Source of the DNA: Leucocoprinus leucothites
Lineage: Eukaryota > Basidiomycota > Agaricomycetes > Agaricales > Agaricaceae
Direction: 5' to 3'
NCBI GenBank assembly: GCA_013368445.1
Contig: JAACJO010000002.1
Location: forward strand, 806,001 to 870,000
DNA length: 64,000 nucleotides
The position numbers were made by a program, and so were the translations under genes. This document shows positions 1 through 12,601 of this stretch, piece after piece; position 1 is the first letter of the stretch, and each line of letters opens with the position of its first letter. The notes under the pieces were generated by a model that did no database searches, had not been told where the DNA came from, and worked only from the letters and a program-made list of their open reading frames with translations.

Positions 1-3000
1 TATTGAGGTACAACCAGTCGTGGTGGTTTTTCGAGTAGGTGCACGGAGGTCACTTTAGTTTCCGGGTTCAGGTCTAGCAGAGACTTTGGATATCTGGGCC
101 CATTATACCCTCCGAAGCGGATAATGGCCTTGTTACGGGAGAGGAACCGAGCAGACTGTGAGGACAAGGCTCTTCCATGGACAGGCAGATTTAGAAAGGA
201 AGCACGGTAAGATTGAGTTGAAAAAGAATCGTTGCCTATGTGGAGAAGATTAGCTTGTTGGCAACCTAGGATGGTCCGCAAAAAGCTGACATCTGGTAGC
301 CTCCGGGTTCGAGACAGTGAACGTTATTAAAGCAATAACATGTACATCACCTCCATTGGGAGTACATCGGAGTTCTGCGCACACAGTTATTGTCCGGAGG
401 AGTGATCATAAACGCCGAGCGACATCGAGTAGTTGCATGCACTGCTGGGGTAGAATCTGTGAGGTTCACGAATACTGAAAAACGTCAATTAGTGAATACC
501 CTTTGTTCTCGAAAAAAGAAAGCCTTACCCTGATGTCTTGTATGTAACAAATTTGACATTATTCGTGATCTGCCGCGGGTGTCATTGTGTGCATGTTGGC
601 TGCCCTCTTAAGAGGTGGCGAGGAGAGAATGCGCTCGGCCACTACTGTTATTGATTAGTTTCTAATCGAATATTCGATGATCGGATGACTTTAATGGCCA
701 CTTCAATACCGCCACTGTCGTTACATATAGCGGGATCTACTGTCTTGACTCTTGAGAGTTGGCAGAGACGCAGAGGAGGGTTTCGAGTATCCGGGCCCAG
801 TAGATGTCTCGAGTGACTAGAGCCTGGCGTGCTGAAATTGGGGTAGTAGTAATCCACTGTCGGACGCCTTCTTCCCGACGCTCGTAAGCCATTTCAGTGG
901 GGGCGGCTCGATGTTGGGGTTGCTTGCACGACCTGGCCAAGTGTGTATTTGGCGAATAGGTCAGCTTTGACTGACTATTGAAGTGCCTGGCAAAAAAATA
1001 TCGGGGCTCGAAGCAGCGCTCTCAGACTTGAGACGAGTTGGCGGATAACGACGCTATACTTGGTTTGAGTGGTTCTAGGGGCTCGCTTGGAGCAAAAAAA
1101 TCGTAGAGGTATCGGTATCGCACCGCTCTGAGAATAGAAACTTCTATTCGCCTTGGCAGCTGGGAGGAGAGTAGTTGGGAGGAACGGCGATCATTCAGCG
1201 AAAACGCTTGGACCTGGAAGAAATTGGGCTACCCTGGTGTGTCACATGTAATTAGCTTGAGACTTCCTCAGCGACTTTTGATGTCGCCTCTGTCATCGTG
1301 GGCGGTGTTGGTTGTTGTCCGGAGAGGTGCTGGTGGTGTGCTCAATGCCCAGGTCTAGCAGTGGCTGAGTTTGGAGTAGTGATCGATCACTGGATGTCCC
1401 AATTCAGCGCTCTCCTACTTTCGACCCCTGCCTTGCTCATTCACAACGGTCACTTATTTCAAATTCAAGCTCTCCTACCACCACGGGATGTAACAGCGTC
1501 GCAACGTCATCCTAGCCCTCGCAAAAATTTTATCCTTTCCGTAAATTCCTTGTCGCGAGGATGACCGGCCTCATCTTCTGTGCCACAAAAGCACGAGCAG
1601 GGGGTTGTGTACACGGAAGAAAGCCTGATGCCCTTGTTGGAGTATTGTTGGAGGAGGGTTGGCGCTCAAGAACAGGGAGCCAGGTTCCTTGACGCGGATC
1701 GACGCACTGAGATTCTGTGAGTACGATACTCTGCGCTGCATAGCAATTTAATGCGGTCACGTCTGATTCCTTCTGTTCTGTACATAGCTTCTTCAATGGC
1801 CGAAGAGAAAATCGCCCCATTCACATCCCCCTTCCATTGGCACTTGCTAGTCACCCACGGCGTTTGTGCTGCGGTCATGGAAGGAAGTCTTTACACATCC
1901 ACGTCGTGGCTACAGACACGACCCGCATGTGTTTGGACTTAAGAGGGCACAGAGCAGCTGGGTCATTGAAGCACATGTTTGTGAATAACAGTTTTGCGGT
2001 GGTAAGTGTTTTTCTCTTGTCTTGCTCCTTGACGCGTTCCATTCATGCCACCACTAAAGTCTTTGTATGCGCCGCGCTGCCTTGAATCTTTAAAATCTCA
2101 ACCACTTCAGAGACTTTGGACGTGTTGTCTGCGCCCTCGTACAGGTTGCCCTCGGTCGGTTGATCTTTCCAGTCCACACTGCCCGCAAAACATGCATTGC
2201 GACCTCGACTGTACGGTACTTGCGGTAAATTGGAGATATCAAGTTGGGGTATTCGCCAGGTAAAGTGATTGCTTTGATGCCCACAGTTCACAAAACTGAG
2301 ATTTCATTGTCATTATCGTCTTCAAGGATCCACAGCACCAGTACCACGTCAATAGTCTAGGCATTGCACCAAGTCCCAGGTCATTGAGCCTTGGCACCTG
2401 TCCTCGTTGAACGTTGAAACTTGATCAATCATCATGACTGGCTTTCGACGCTGGCTTCTTGTTACTTGCTTTCAAATACCTTGAAGTCTTCGGGTGCTTG
2501 AGGACACACACACTCAAGGGACTATCTCAGGACAATTCAGTCTCATTCTGTCGTGGTAGAGGAACAAGGAGGCTTGATTGTGACTCACGTCAACTCGAGC
2601 GCTTTATATTTGGACCACTCGTGCACATGTCACTCCCCGTCACAATGCGCCTTTCTTGGAGCTTGCAATTGGCTGAGGGAGGGGCGGACATGGGAACTTT
2701 AGTTCCTGGCGGCGGCGACGCGGCGGTAATTTCCTATTTGGGAAATATGAGTCCCATCTCCCAGTCCGCTGCAAATGTTGCTAGCCAGAGGTGCAGAAGT
2801 CCTTGATAGAGCGAGGGAGGCGTCAAGAGACAGAATCGTGGACCAAGGGATAAAAACGCGTCTGATCAAGAGTGAATTCATGGGGGCCTTCCGACTCTCC
2901 GTACTGGATGATGATGATTGGAGTTCCGTCGCCACTGCAAAGCAGAGAACCAGTGTTCCCAGAAGCTTGCCCCGGGCCTCGTGACTTCAGGAGAGACGAT

Positions 3001-3646
3001 TTCAAGGGCCAAGGGGCCTGGAGACTGCAGAAGCGAAGTGGACCACGTCCGATAGTGAGGGCCAATGGAATCATGAACTGTAGAGCCTCTCCAAGTGTTC
3101 GTCACCATTCGCGTTCCAGAACTACGAGCAAGGGACAATGTCACACATCCTTTCCGCCAAGTACTCGCTTTCAAGCCATGAATCTGTAGTTCTACGGGCA
3201 GTTCAATGCATCAGCATTGTCCGCATTCGAAGGAAGAACCAATTGCACCTACTCATTCTCTCATCGTTCTTTTCACTCTACCCGCCTCTGAAGCTCAAGG
3301 TGCCATATCTAGGTCCTGGGGTTGCAGCCGCCCCATCATTGAAAGAGATTCATTTGAGAGGTGACTGAGAAGGGGTTGGATTCAAGATCGTTGTAATTTG
3401 GGTGTTGGGCAAGAATGCGGTTTCCTTGGACTAGATGTTGGATACCGGAGTGGAGGCTCTCAGAACTCCGTGGTGATTGAGCAGCAGGGAGGATACGCGC
3501 AGGGTCTTGGACGAAAGGCTGACAAAATGATTGTAGCTCGAAAAGACGCCGGGATCACTTCAAAAAAGCCTTTTCCAGCCCTCCCTTTTCGCCTCTTTTT
3601 CTATCTCCCGCCCTGAGCACCATTCATCACATTCTTTGCTCCTGTG
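1..3646. other. Gene-poor stretch, no gene recognised
   Basis: Every open frame here is short, lacks recognisable domain motifs, and cannot be joined through good splice signals into a longer product. I see no transposase, reverse transcriptase, tRNA or rRNA signature and no long tandem array. The stretch may be intergenic DNA or a decayed repeat. Short lineage-specific genes cannot be excluded without transcript data. Confidence 0.5.
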
Positions 3647-4402
3647 ATGTCTATTCCTTACAAGCCCCAAGGGCTACACGGTCTTCCGTCACCTAGGTCC
3701 AAAGTGACTGGAGAAGAGCTCCGGTTCACGTCCCTCGCAGGGCAATATCACGGAACGGCTCCCGCTCCATTTATACCACCAGCATCAATGATGCTGCTTC
3801 CTCCGCTACAGTCCATTCCGCCACCTCCGCTCACTCACACGCCGTCAGCTCCATGGGTTTCTGGGCCGTTGAGCGCATCTTCGGGAGGGTTGATGTCGTT
3901 GGATGGGTTCGTGGTCCCGCACGTGTCGTCTTCGTCGAACGCGTATGTGAGGCGAGATTTCCCTGAGGATGTGTATCTTCAAGTGAAAAGACATGTCGTA
4001 AGTCATCGTTTTTGTTGTGATTGACTTCTCGACGCGTCTTTTCTGATTTTTGGCCCTTGTTTCCTGACAGAATGATATGGTGAAGCATCCGTGCGAGAAG
4101 ACGCTAAGGTACAAGGTACATGGGTCGCATTTTTGGTCGCTGCACTCTTCCTTCATCTTACACTTGTTTCAGATTAACTGCACCCTACAAGACTGCCGCA
4201 GCTTCATTGTTCGCACGAAGTGGCAGATGCGGTACCGCTCCAAATTGTTCTTTTTTCGTGCACGACGACGCTGGGAGGATAAGAAGGTGCACTCTATGGT
4301 ATGTACCACGTGTCGGATTGGCATCAAACTCAAGGAATCGCTCAGCAGGTGCCAAATCCTAAGCCTTGCGTCTAAATGCAGTTTCTCCGTAGAATTTTCT
4401 GA
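3647..4402 (+). CDS. Orphan small basic protein, copy 1 of a paralogous pair
   Basis: I do not recognise the family. The model has four exons (3647-3997, 4071-4115, 4173-4298, 4382-4402), all joined by gt..ag introns in phase 0, giving about 180 aa. The N-terminus starts MSIPYKPQGL, followed by a Pro/Ser-rich stretch. A second exon of only 45 nt encodes a segment ending EKTLRYK. The third exon is rich in Arg/Lys and aromatic residues, and a 7-codon final exon follows. The start is chosen because the same MSxxYKPxGL opening occurs in the copy at 8105-8801, which also has a 45-nt exon 2 and a 21-nt exon 4. That shared structure is the main argument that this is a real gene. There is no signal peptide or membrane segment. 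Function is unknown. Confidence 0.55.
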
Positions 4403-7400
4403 ACGGTCGCATTCATCTGCCTTTGCCGAATACCGGATTTACTTTTAAACTTTCGAAGACTTAAATCTACTGCTGATAATTAGTTTTATTATGATGGAAA
4501 TGTTCGACGTTGACCACATGTACTTATATTCTACTTTTTGTATATAGTTTAAATACTTATCAAGCCACAGGTGCAAGAGAAGTTCAGCCGTGGGTATTAG
4601 GTGTATCGTCTGATCCCCACTGAGGGTCAACTCTTGCGCCACGAATGTCAAGGAAAACGGAGGCCCCGGCTCCCGATCTTGGGAACAGAATTCCATATTG
4701 CTGTTAACAGTTGGCCGATAGGCTCATGATCCGAGTGATGCATGTGATGGCCTGATTGCTCGAAAATAGTTGAGGTGGCGAATTTATTCAATGTTTAAGA
4801 ACAAAAGGTTAAATACACGCCCAATGGAAACTAGGCCCCTGAAGCGTTGGGAGGGGCTACAATGCTTGTGGTGAGCGATTGGTGATGGTTGAGTCGAGAG
4901 CGGCCGCTGCATCTTATCTTGTTACAAATCAGAGTGAACAGTTCAAAGTTAACGCCACGCGGGGAATTGGTGGACGAGAGTCAGGTGTTGGGGCTGGGAA
5001 AGGTACCGAGCGAGATTTGGGGCCCGCGTGCAGCCTTATGTCTCTGAGGCTATAAAGACTAGATAAGAATAGAAATATGTCCAGGTGATCCAAATAGCCG
5101 GGGCGGGGGTAGACACGAGGGCGAATAGCGATCTCCGACGGCGGGAGCGATGTGGGGGTAGATGGCGAGAGAAAATAATTCGCTTGGGCGACATCCGATG
5201 TTGGATCGATGATAATGAAAACCCAGCGGTCGGGGGGATGGGAGGATGGTGTGTTCAGGGCCTTGCGAGGGGGCGTCCTGGTGCCTTTTGGGAGGTGGCA
5301 AGTACTTAAGCTCTGTAGAACCGTTGCGCACAGATAAAATTTGAGCGTTGTGGGACAGGTATGTTCAGAGATACAGAAGAAAATAGGCGGTAAGCTTTAC
5401 CTTATTTTTAGTCCGCCTTCGGTCGTTTTCGAGGATTCGAGAGCGATGCCTCAGCAATGGCGAGCGGGAGCCTTGTTAGGCGGCTTCCCTGTGAGCGAAA
5501 CATGTCTGATTTATGGCTGGAATATTCATCGCTGGCCGGTGGTGAGGGAGAGGTGTCGTTCGAATTTCTGTCCGTGACGTTTGTGTGTGACCTTGAACGC
5601 ACTCACTCTAACGATGTACTGGATGAGTTTCTGCCCCTCATATTTGGGGCCGGAAAATTTTGTGCGGTTGCGTTCATGGGCCAGACAGATAATTGTACGA
5701 GCACGAGATAGAGATTATAACCGCTGAGGACCGCTGAGGCAGGGTGGACTTGATTCAACAAAGCTGGTCAGACCGTTTTCGGAACCTTTGAACTCCGTCG
5801 GTTGTTTGGATCGTCACGCGGATGCGTCGAGGAACTTTCATCTTGAGCACTAGCCTTTCATACCAGCACAATTTGTTCTTCTCTTTTCCAGTTCTCACTC
5901 TTCGCCCATGCTTCCGCGTCATTTTTCAAGATGTAAAATCGTGAACTCGTTTTTCCAGCTCGATATCAAATATTCAGTCGTCTGAACGTCATCCAACAAG
6001 CCCCAAATCTAGAACACTGGTCAAAGGACGTCTTCCTGCTGCTGCCGTTGGAGGTTTTGGATTCTGCTGAAGTGTCTCACAGAGCTTGAGGTATTGTTTC
6101 TTGTGTTCAGGTTTCTGAACTCCACTCACGAGTCGTATACCTTCTTAGCCACCCTCGACACTGTATCGGCTGCTCAACCCCTCTGCAGTCAGTCACCTCA
6201 AGGGACAAGAGAATCCATACAATCCACGCGACTGGTACCACTGGACAAGAACTTGATCCACTGACCGCCCTACCCTCTCATATTTAGCCAATCGCCTGTC
6301 TGGGTCTTTGACACCCAACCTTCGCGACTGGCTATATCTCTGGCTGGGTGACGTCTCTCAGAGATGTCTGATTGAGCGGTGATCAATGAAAACCCAAGGA
6401 ATTGAAGAAGGTGGATTCGCGTTTGAAGGCTACGTTGGTGAAATCTGGACTTGGGCATAGTCTTGCATGGTACGTTTCCTTTTTGTATTACAGTTATTCT
6501 TCCGTCAAATTCATCCGTCCTTCCAAAAGATATGTATGCTCTTAGAGATGGAACAGGTTTATAAGATATGGCCCGGGTCGCGATACTTCCAATGCACTTC
6601 AAAACGTTCAGTGTCAGTGGCGCCAGCAATTAACAGGAGGGTCCACTTCTATTGTTTAGAAGTTAAGAGGTGCCATGACTTGATCACTTGTAGTCTCCAG
6701 GTTAGTCACATCCTTGGTGTTCAGCAAGATGGCCCAGTTAACGCAATTTTTTTTGCTGTTGTCAAGAGTCCACGAGCGTAAATGAATACCCCTCAATCTT
6801 CCGGCAATCTTGTCTGCAACCCTTGGCGATGATTTGGCCTGACTTGTTAACTTCTTGCTTGGACTTGATATTGTTCTTCCCGGGCTTGGATGTCGCACAC
6901 TCAGCTACTTCAGACACTTGTTAGACTCATTTTGTGATGGTTATGGAGTTACAAGGCAGACTATGTGACTCACATTGTCCAACGCGTTCTATCTCCGTCG
7001 CGCATCACGGTCACAACAGTTCGTTGCTGGTGACCGGACTTCGTGGGTTCGGAGCTAAGCGAGTCGAGTTCTTGGTAATCTCGCCTATCAGCCTATATTG
7101 TCGGTTGCCTGACAGACCGTTGTCCCCGTTGTTGAAGCCGGTGTTACTTCAGAAGTCATTCTCGCAGAGGCGCCCGCTCATCAAGCGCCCAAAGAACATC
7201 AAACCCAGTCCACGGTAGTCAAAGGACAAGAGAGGAACAAGCCGTGTGACTCCAGAAGAATACTTCGAGTTTTGTTAATAGGTTCTTCCTGGCTTTGCTA
7301 CTCCTCCACCACGGCAAACGCTCTAGCGTTTAATAAGAGCCATCAAGTTGCGCACTTGGTGGGTCATAGGTTACAGTAGATCATTCTACACCTATAATAT

Positions 7401-8104
7401 TGTTGAAGACTTCAACCCAAATGGAGTAACAAGCGTCAAGAATCGAGACCGGAGGGTCATTGAGCTGGCAAGAGGACAAGAAGTTGACAAGTGTGTAGAG
7501 TGCCTCATAGGGATGTCCCTGCTTATCTTCTTCATCCAAGACAAAGAAACATCGAGAAACGTTCCTTCGTACCCGTCTGTCCAAAATGCTGTATCGGTGA
7601 TCGTACAACGCTCGTGTGTCTTCATACTTCATTGCAATTAAACAGTATAGCGAGATTTTGACTGGATTAATAGTTGAGGAAGATTAACAGAGCAAGGATG
7701 CGCACCGTTTAGCTTATCGTCGGAGCCAGCTAAACACATGCACCCTTTCACCAATGCTTCAATGTCTCGGAGGCGTCACCAAATTCTAGGGCCTGACGAT
7801 GTCAACCGTCCAGGAGGATGCGCTTTCTCTCGAACCATGTGATCGCATCGAAACTCATGAGGCCAGTCTGGAATTGCTGACTTTTGTTAGGAAGCAGGTA
7901 ACCCCCTATGCGAGAACGCTTCAGAGCCGGTGAAGCGGAAGCGAAACGTGCAGAAAATATGTGGATGAACGGAGCAGGTAAGTGTAGTCACGTTCACTTT
8001 ATAAGCGCTAATACATAAAAGCGTGTATAACCTACTCGCACATTCTTTTTCCAGCTCTTTCATTGATGACAACATTGGCCCCAGCTACTCAGCAACCTTT
8101 AGCA
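4403..8104. other. Gene-poor stretch between the two paralogues
   Basis: I found no domain, no spliceable coding chain and no RNA gene here. Open frames such as the ones around 6270-6629 or 7348-7641 have no recognisable content and overlap open frames on the other strand. No inverted or tandem repeat large enough to define an element was seen by eye. Confidence 0.45.
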
Positions 8105-8801
8105 ATGTCACCTCAATACAAACCCAAAGGGCTGATGCGTGGGTCACAACCAAATTCGAGTTTTACTCGACAGGATGTCAAGTGTTCGACGCCCTCGGAA
8201 CAATACTTAACCCCACACTCATCAAACACGCCGATGCCAATAACGCCACACTTTGGACCCTCCACTGTATTTTTCTCCCGTGTGCCCCCACCATCGCTCG
8301 TCCCCAAAGGTCCAAATGGAATGATGGAAGCTCATGGCGTGCCAATTTTGCATCCCTTGTCATCAAATCCGTACAAGGGACGAGCATTTCCTGTGGAGGC
8401 GCATGTCCGTGCCAAAACACATGTCGTAAGTTGTTTTCTTCATTTTTCGACGCGTCGCTGTCTGACATCACGTCTTTTCCGCGTATGTTTCATTAGGAGA
8501 AAATGATGCAAAATCCAGCTGAGAAAACGCTGAAATATAGGGTATGTCACTTGCTCTGGAACTCCGCTTCCCTTTCCCGTATTATCCATGCTTTGGTTTA
8601 CTGAAGGACACCCCTTTTCAGGTTTCCTGTATTCGAGATAACGCCCGAGGCATGTTCAGGCGGGCCAAAAGAAACGTGATCAGAGGTGGAAAGACCATTT
8701 TGGGCGAGATTTTTAGGTGTTTAAAAGGCAAACTATTGGTGAGTACACTCTCTTCAGATACCAAAATTCACATTTCTCAGTCTTCCTCCGGCAGAAGGTG
8801 A
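8105..8801 (+). CDS. Orphan small basic protein, copy 2 of a paralogous pair
   Basis: Family unknown. Four exons (8105-8425, 8497-8541, 8622-8738, 8781-8801) joined by phase-0 gt..ag introns encode about 167 aa. It opens MSPQYKPKGL and has a Pro/Ser/Thr-rich first exon. The 45-nt second exon ends EKTLKYR, matching EKTLRYK in the upstream copy. The third exon is basic and the fourth is 21 nt. An in-frame ATG lies 13 codons upstream at 8066, but the match to the other copy favours 8105. The first exons are strongly diverged between copies, while exon lengths and the short second exon are conserved. That suggests an old duplication under constraint rather than a recent copy. No targeting signal is seen. 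Confidence 0.55.
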
Positions 8802-10278
8802 ACTGAGGGCAAAAATCAAGACATTCCACAACTGTCCCGAGTTGGAAGGCCTGATTACAACGGCGACGTGTTGGTAGCAATGGCAGTAACTCGGCGGCTT
8901 CGAGCCCCACCCCCATTAATCACCATGTCCCTATTTTCCCAAACGAACGATGTTGTGGACTCAATGGCAATCTCATCAGCGAAGATAATTTTTTTGAGAT
9001 CTCTTCTATGATTCTTGGATCAATTAAATCCGTGCTGATACTCTGAATCCGCAAGCCCAGTGCAAGTCAATACCGAAGAGAAGACTCAATATCCTTCTCT
9101 ATTTTCGTCCGGGAGGATAGACCTCAGGATATTTGCTTGGCCCGAAGGATGACCGCGGCACTGAGAATGACTTGCCGTAGTGCTGGATTCAACTCAAATT
9201 CACTCGATCTAGGATCTCTTTGAGCAGATACGCCACTAGAGTCTATTGCTTCAGCGACGCAGCTCTGCATATTTATGAAAACTTCGTGAGTCTCTGGCCT
9301 CCATAGAGGCTTGCTTGTAGCTAGGTCTGGGCAGGAAATCGCCATGATGGAAAATTAACCGGGAGAAGACTTTTGCTCCGTAGCAAGTAGCGTTCGCCAC
9401 GAAGCTTGGTTGCCGAATATCTAGGCGCCCATTTCCCTGTCCCTTTCTGTCATCACCCACAACTAAAGGTGTCCCTATAGCACTAAACCTTGCATTGTGA
9501 TGTATGCCTAATTCACATACCTTGGCGGACCGCACGTTCGAATTGAGGTAGTCAAAGGCCGCGGTTCAACGTTCAGCCAACTGACGCCTCGGGAGCGGGC
9601 TGAAAATTAAGGCTTCCATCGGATCTAGAGCCTACTGTTGTCTAGTAAAGGCTAGAAGCCTGTTCCTACCAGGCGTGAAGCCTTACAGCTACGCATAGTT
9701 ATACGCCTCAGGTTTAATTAAATGCCTCCCGACCGGAACTTTCTTGGCTAGAAAGTTAAAAGAAGCGGTACCGGTACCGAAGCTGAGGTGTAACCTTCTT
9801 TGCAGGACTATATTCGTAAAGTAATGAAATGCTTTCTTTCTCACAGGGATGTGGAAAAATCAGAAACTCACCTGTCAGACTCAGTCACCGAACCTTCGAA
9901 GCATTGATGGTTCGGCTTGAGATAAGTTGAACTATTAGAGCTGGCTGATATTAGTTGTGGTGTATTGGTTGCTCATGGGCGCGAATAATCGTAGGGATTA
10001 TAACTGAAAAAGTGACAATCTTCAACAATGGGTTCGTCTCAGGGGAATGAGGCAATGAGAGACCGGCTTCGGCAAGTTGAATAGCCGCCCAAGAGCTTGG
10101 TGACCCTTCTGTGACCGAGTTGGGCAGGGGCCGGCTGCTCGGACATCACCTCGAATATCATGCTCATGCTGATAATTGATGTTTGGATCTCACCCCATGT
10201 GCTTCGTTATATAAATCCAGCACTTCCCCACCCTGCGGAACCTTTCTTGCTCTCCTCGTAACCCACCCACCGACTACA
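8802..10278. other. Gene-free stretch
   Basis: No coding chain or RNA gene was recognised. It contains a GGTACCGGTACC palindrome near 9768 and a few short inverted repeats of 6-7 bp, none large enough to call an element. The last 100-200 bp must contain the promoter of the nitronate monooxygenase gene. Confidence 0.45.
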
Positions 10279-11846
10279 ATGGCAACCATTACAACGCCGA
10301 TTACTGAGCTTTTCGGAATCAAGCATCCCGTGCTGCTCGCTGGGTGAGTTTCTCTCTCTAAATCTTGAAGCGCCGAGGTGGTACTGGCCAGCGTCGTTCC
10401 CCGATGTTCCCCACTTTTCGAGATGTCTTGACAATTGCTGAATGAGTGATTTAGGATGAACGTGGCCGCTGGACCGGAACTTGCTGCTGCTGTCACAAAC
10501 GCTGGTGGCCTCGGTGTCATTGGTGGTGTTGGTTACACCCCTAAAATCCTTCGCCAACAGGTGAGCACCCCTAATCCTCTTACTCGTCTCTCCCACCTTG
10601 GCCCATTCTTCTTTGCACCTGACAATGCACCAAATCAAAGTTTTTCGGAGTGTGCAAGGCCGGTTTTGTGTTTCGTGGATTGAAACCATAAAACCGCCTT
10701 CTTTGACGTCAAAGCATGTTTGCGAGGAATGGGCTCAAGAAAGAAGTTGGAGCATTAGTGGGCTGATCAGGATTCTTTTTTCCTTTTCTTCTTTCTGTAC
10801 TCCAGATCCAAGCCATCAAGAAGGATCTCGTTGACAAGAATGGACCCTTCGGGGTAGACTTACTACTGCCCCAGGTCGGTGGAAGTGCTAGGAAGACCAA
10901 CGTATGTGAGTTTCTTTCTTCTCTCATTCCTTGGTTAATAAGGTTTTCTTTCCTCCCTGCGCTGCTTGATTATTGCCATCTTATTGTCAATAGTATGACT
11001 ATACCAAAGGTCAACTTCCTGAGCTTCTTGATGTAATTATCGAGGAAAAGGCAAGACTCTTCGTCTCTGCCGTTGGTGTCCCACCAAAAGAAGCTGTCGA
11101 CCGACTCCATAAAGCCGGTATCCCCGTCATGAACATGGTCGGACATCCAAAGCATGTCCAAAAGGCCCTTGACGTTGGCGTCGACATCATATGCGCTCAG
11201 GCCGGAGAGGGAGGTGGCCATACCGGTGACATTCCCGCCTCAATCTTGATTCCCGCTTGTGTGGACGCTGTCAAAGGCCATAAATCGCCATTGACTGGCG
11301 GGCCTGTCTACGTTATTGGTGCTGGTGCTGTGCATGATGGAAGGGCTCTGGCTGCCAACTTGGCCTGGGGAGCTCAGGCTGTTTGTGAGTGATTCTTATG
11401 GGGTTCTCTGCCAGAATACGACACTGATACAATGTATATGATTAGGGGTTGGTACTCGCTTTGTCGCTTCTGTTGAAGCTGGTGCACCCAAACTGCACAA
11501 GGAACTCGTCGTGAGCGCCGGCTACGAAGATGCTGTCACCACCCTCATTTACACTGGTCGTCCCCTTCGTGTGAGGAATACTCCTTACGTCAAGGACTGG
11601 AACGAGAACAGAGCGGCTGAGATCAAGGAGCTCACTTCAAAGGGTATTATTCCTCATTACCGCGAGCTCGAGAACGACCCGTCCAAGTCTATTCCTGGTA
11701 GACCATGGCTCATGGGCCGTGTTGCTGCTCTCATCCATGAGGTGCTCCCTGCCAAGGTTATTGTTGATAACATGGTCAACGAAGCTGCTGCTATCCTCGA
11801 GAAGAATGCATCGCTTGTGAAGGTATCGCCGAGAACCAAGCTCTAG
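10279..11846 (+). CDS. Nitronate monooxygenase (2-nitropropane dioxygenase family)
   Basis: This is an FMN-dependent enzyme that oxidises alkyl nitronates such as propionate 3-nitronate, which protects respiration from that toxin. Five exons (10279-10343, 10455-10560, 10806-10901, 10994-11384, 11446-11846) give 352 aa, normal for the family. Visible family features are an N-terminal PVLLAGMNVA strand and AVTNAGGLGVIGG loop, a central GGHTGDIP segment with the FMN-side histidine (encoded near 11217), a VYVIGAGAVHDGRALAA phosphate-binding region, and a WVGTRFVAS strand across the last intron. No signal peptide is present, so it is probably cytosolic. It is intact, with phases consistent at every junction. 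Substrate range within the family cannot be read from sequence. Confidence 0.93.
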
Positions 11847-12601
11847 TTGGTTACCAGGGACAGCGGTGAGGAGATGGTGAGGTTATAGATGATGGCCAAT
11901 CAGCTTATACATGAGGATTTCGGTTGAATATTTGAATGCACAATATTTGTATTTTTTTTTAACATGCATATCTATCTGGAGAAGAGTTTGGTTGCTTCCT
12001 CGGTGGAATTTATTTATTCAACGAGCATTTTCTCGCACTACAACTCCGATCCTAATCGACACATCGCCTCCGAGTCTGATATTGGCGTCGATCTTCGGAC
12101 TCTCCTGTTACTGCTTGCTTATTGTGTACCGGCTGTTGGAAGGTTTATCTCACGTCGTTGCTGCTGGGATTCAACAGGGAAAACATTTTCTTCTCCATGT
12201 CTGAGTTCATGATATTTGGGCACAGAAAGCAGGGATTGCTCGTCATCCGTTCATAGGTGCATCGATGGGCGTCTCATGTCAAACTTCAAGCTCTCGCGTC
12301 AAGTGTTCATACTATTGGCAAGAGGAGTGGAGGCCTAGATATATTGATCGAGAGAGAATGCACACAAGTACGAAACTGGAGAGGTGACATTCTGGAACTT
12401 GGAAGACAGTCTCGAGTAAGTAATCCTTATATGCCTTGAGCCCGCGAACGCCGAAAACTATTAGCGCGTCTTCTAATAAACGCGTGACATCATAGAACAC
12501 GGCCTCACGTGCCGTAGCCCATACGGTCATTAAACGGCCTTGGAATCCTCCCTCACCCTAACGGTCTCTTTCATTTCTGCTCTCTCTTTACTGATTGTCC
12601 T
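11847..12601. other. Intergenic, no gene recognised
   Basis: This covers the 3' flank of the nitronate monooxygenase gene and the 5' flank of the HIRIP3-like gene. The open frames at 11911-12212 overlap each other in different frames and have no recognisable domains. No RNA gene was seen. Confidence 0.5.

Noticed and set aside
9540..9790. Several direct and inverted short repeats, possible element end
   Set aside because: The matches are 6-12 bp and do not pair into consistent termini with target duplications.
11911..12212. Two overlapping 80-97 codon frames
   Set aside because: Different frames of the same stretch, no domains and no splice partners; probably the 3' UTR of the nitronate monooxygenase gene.
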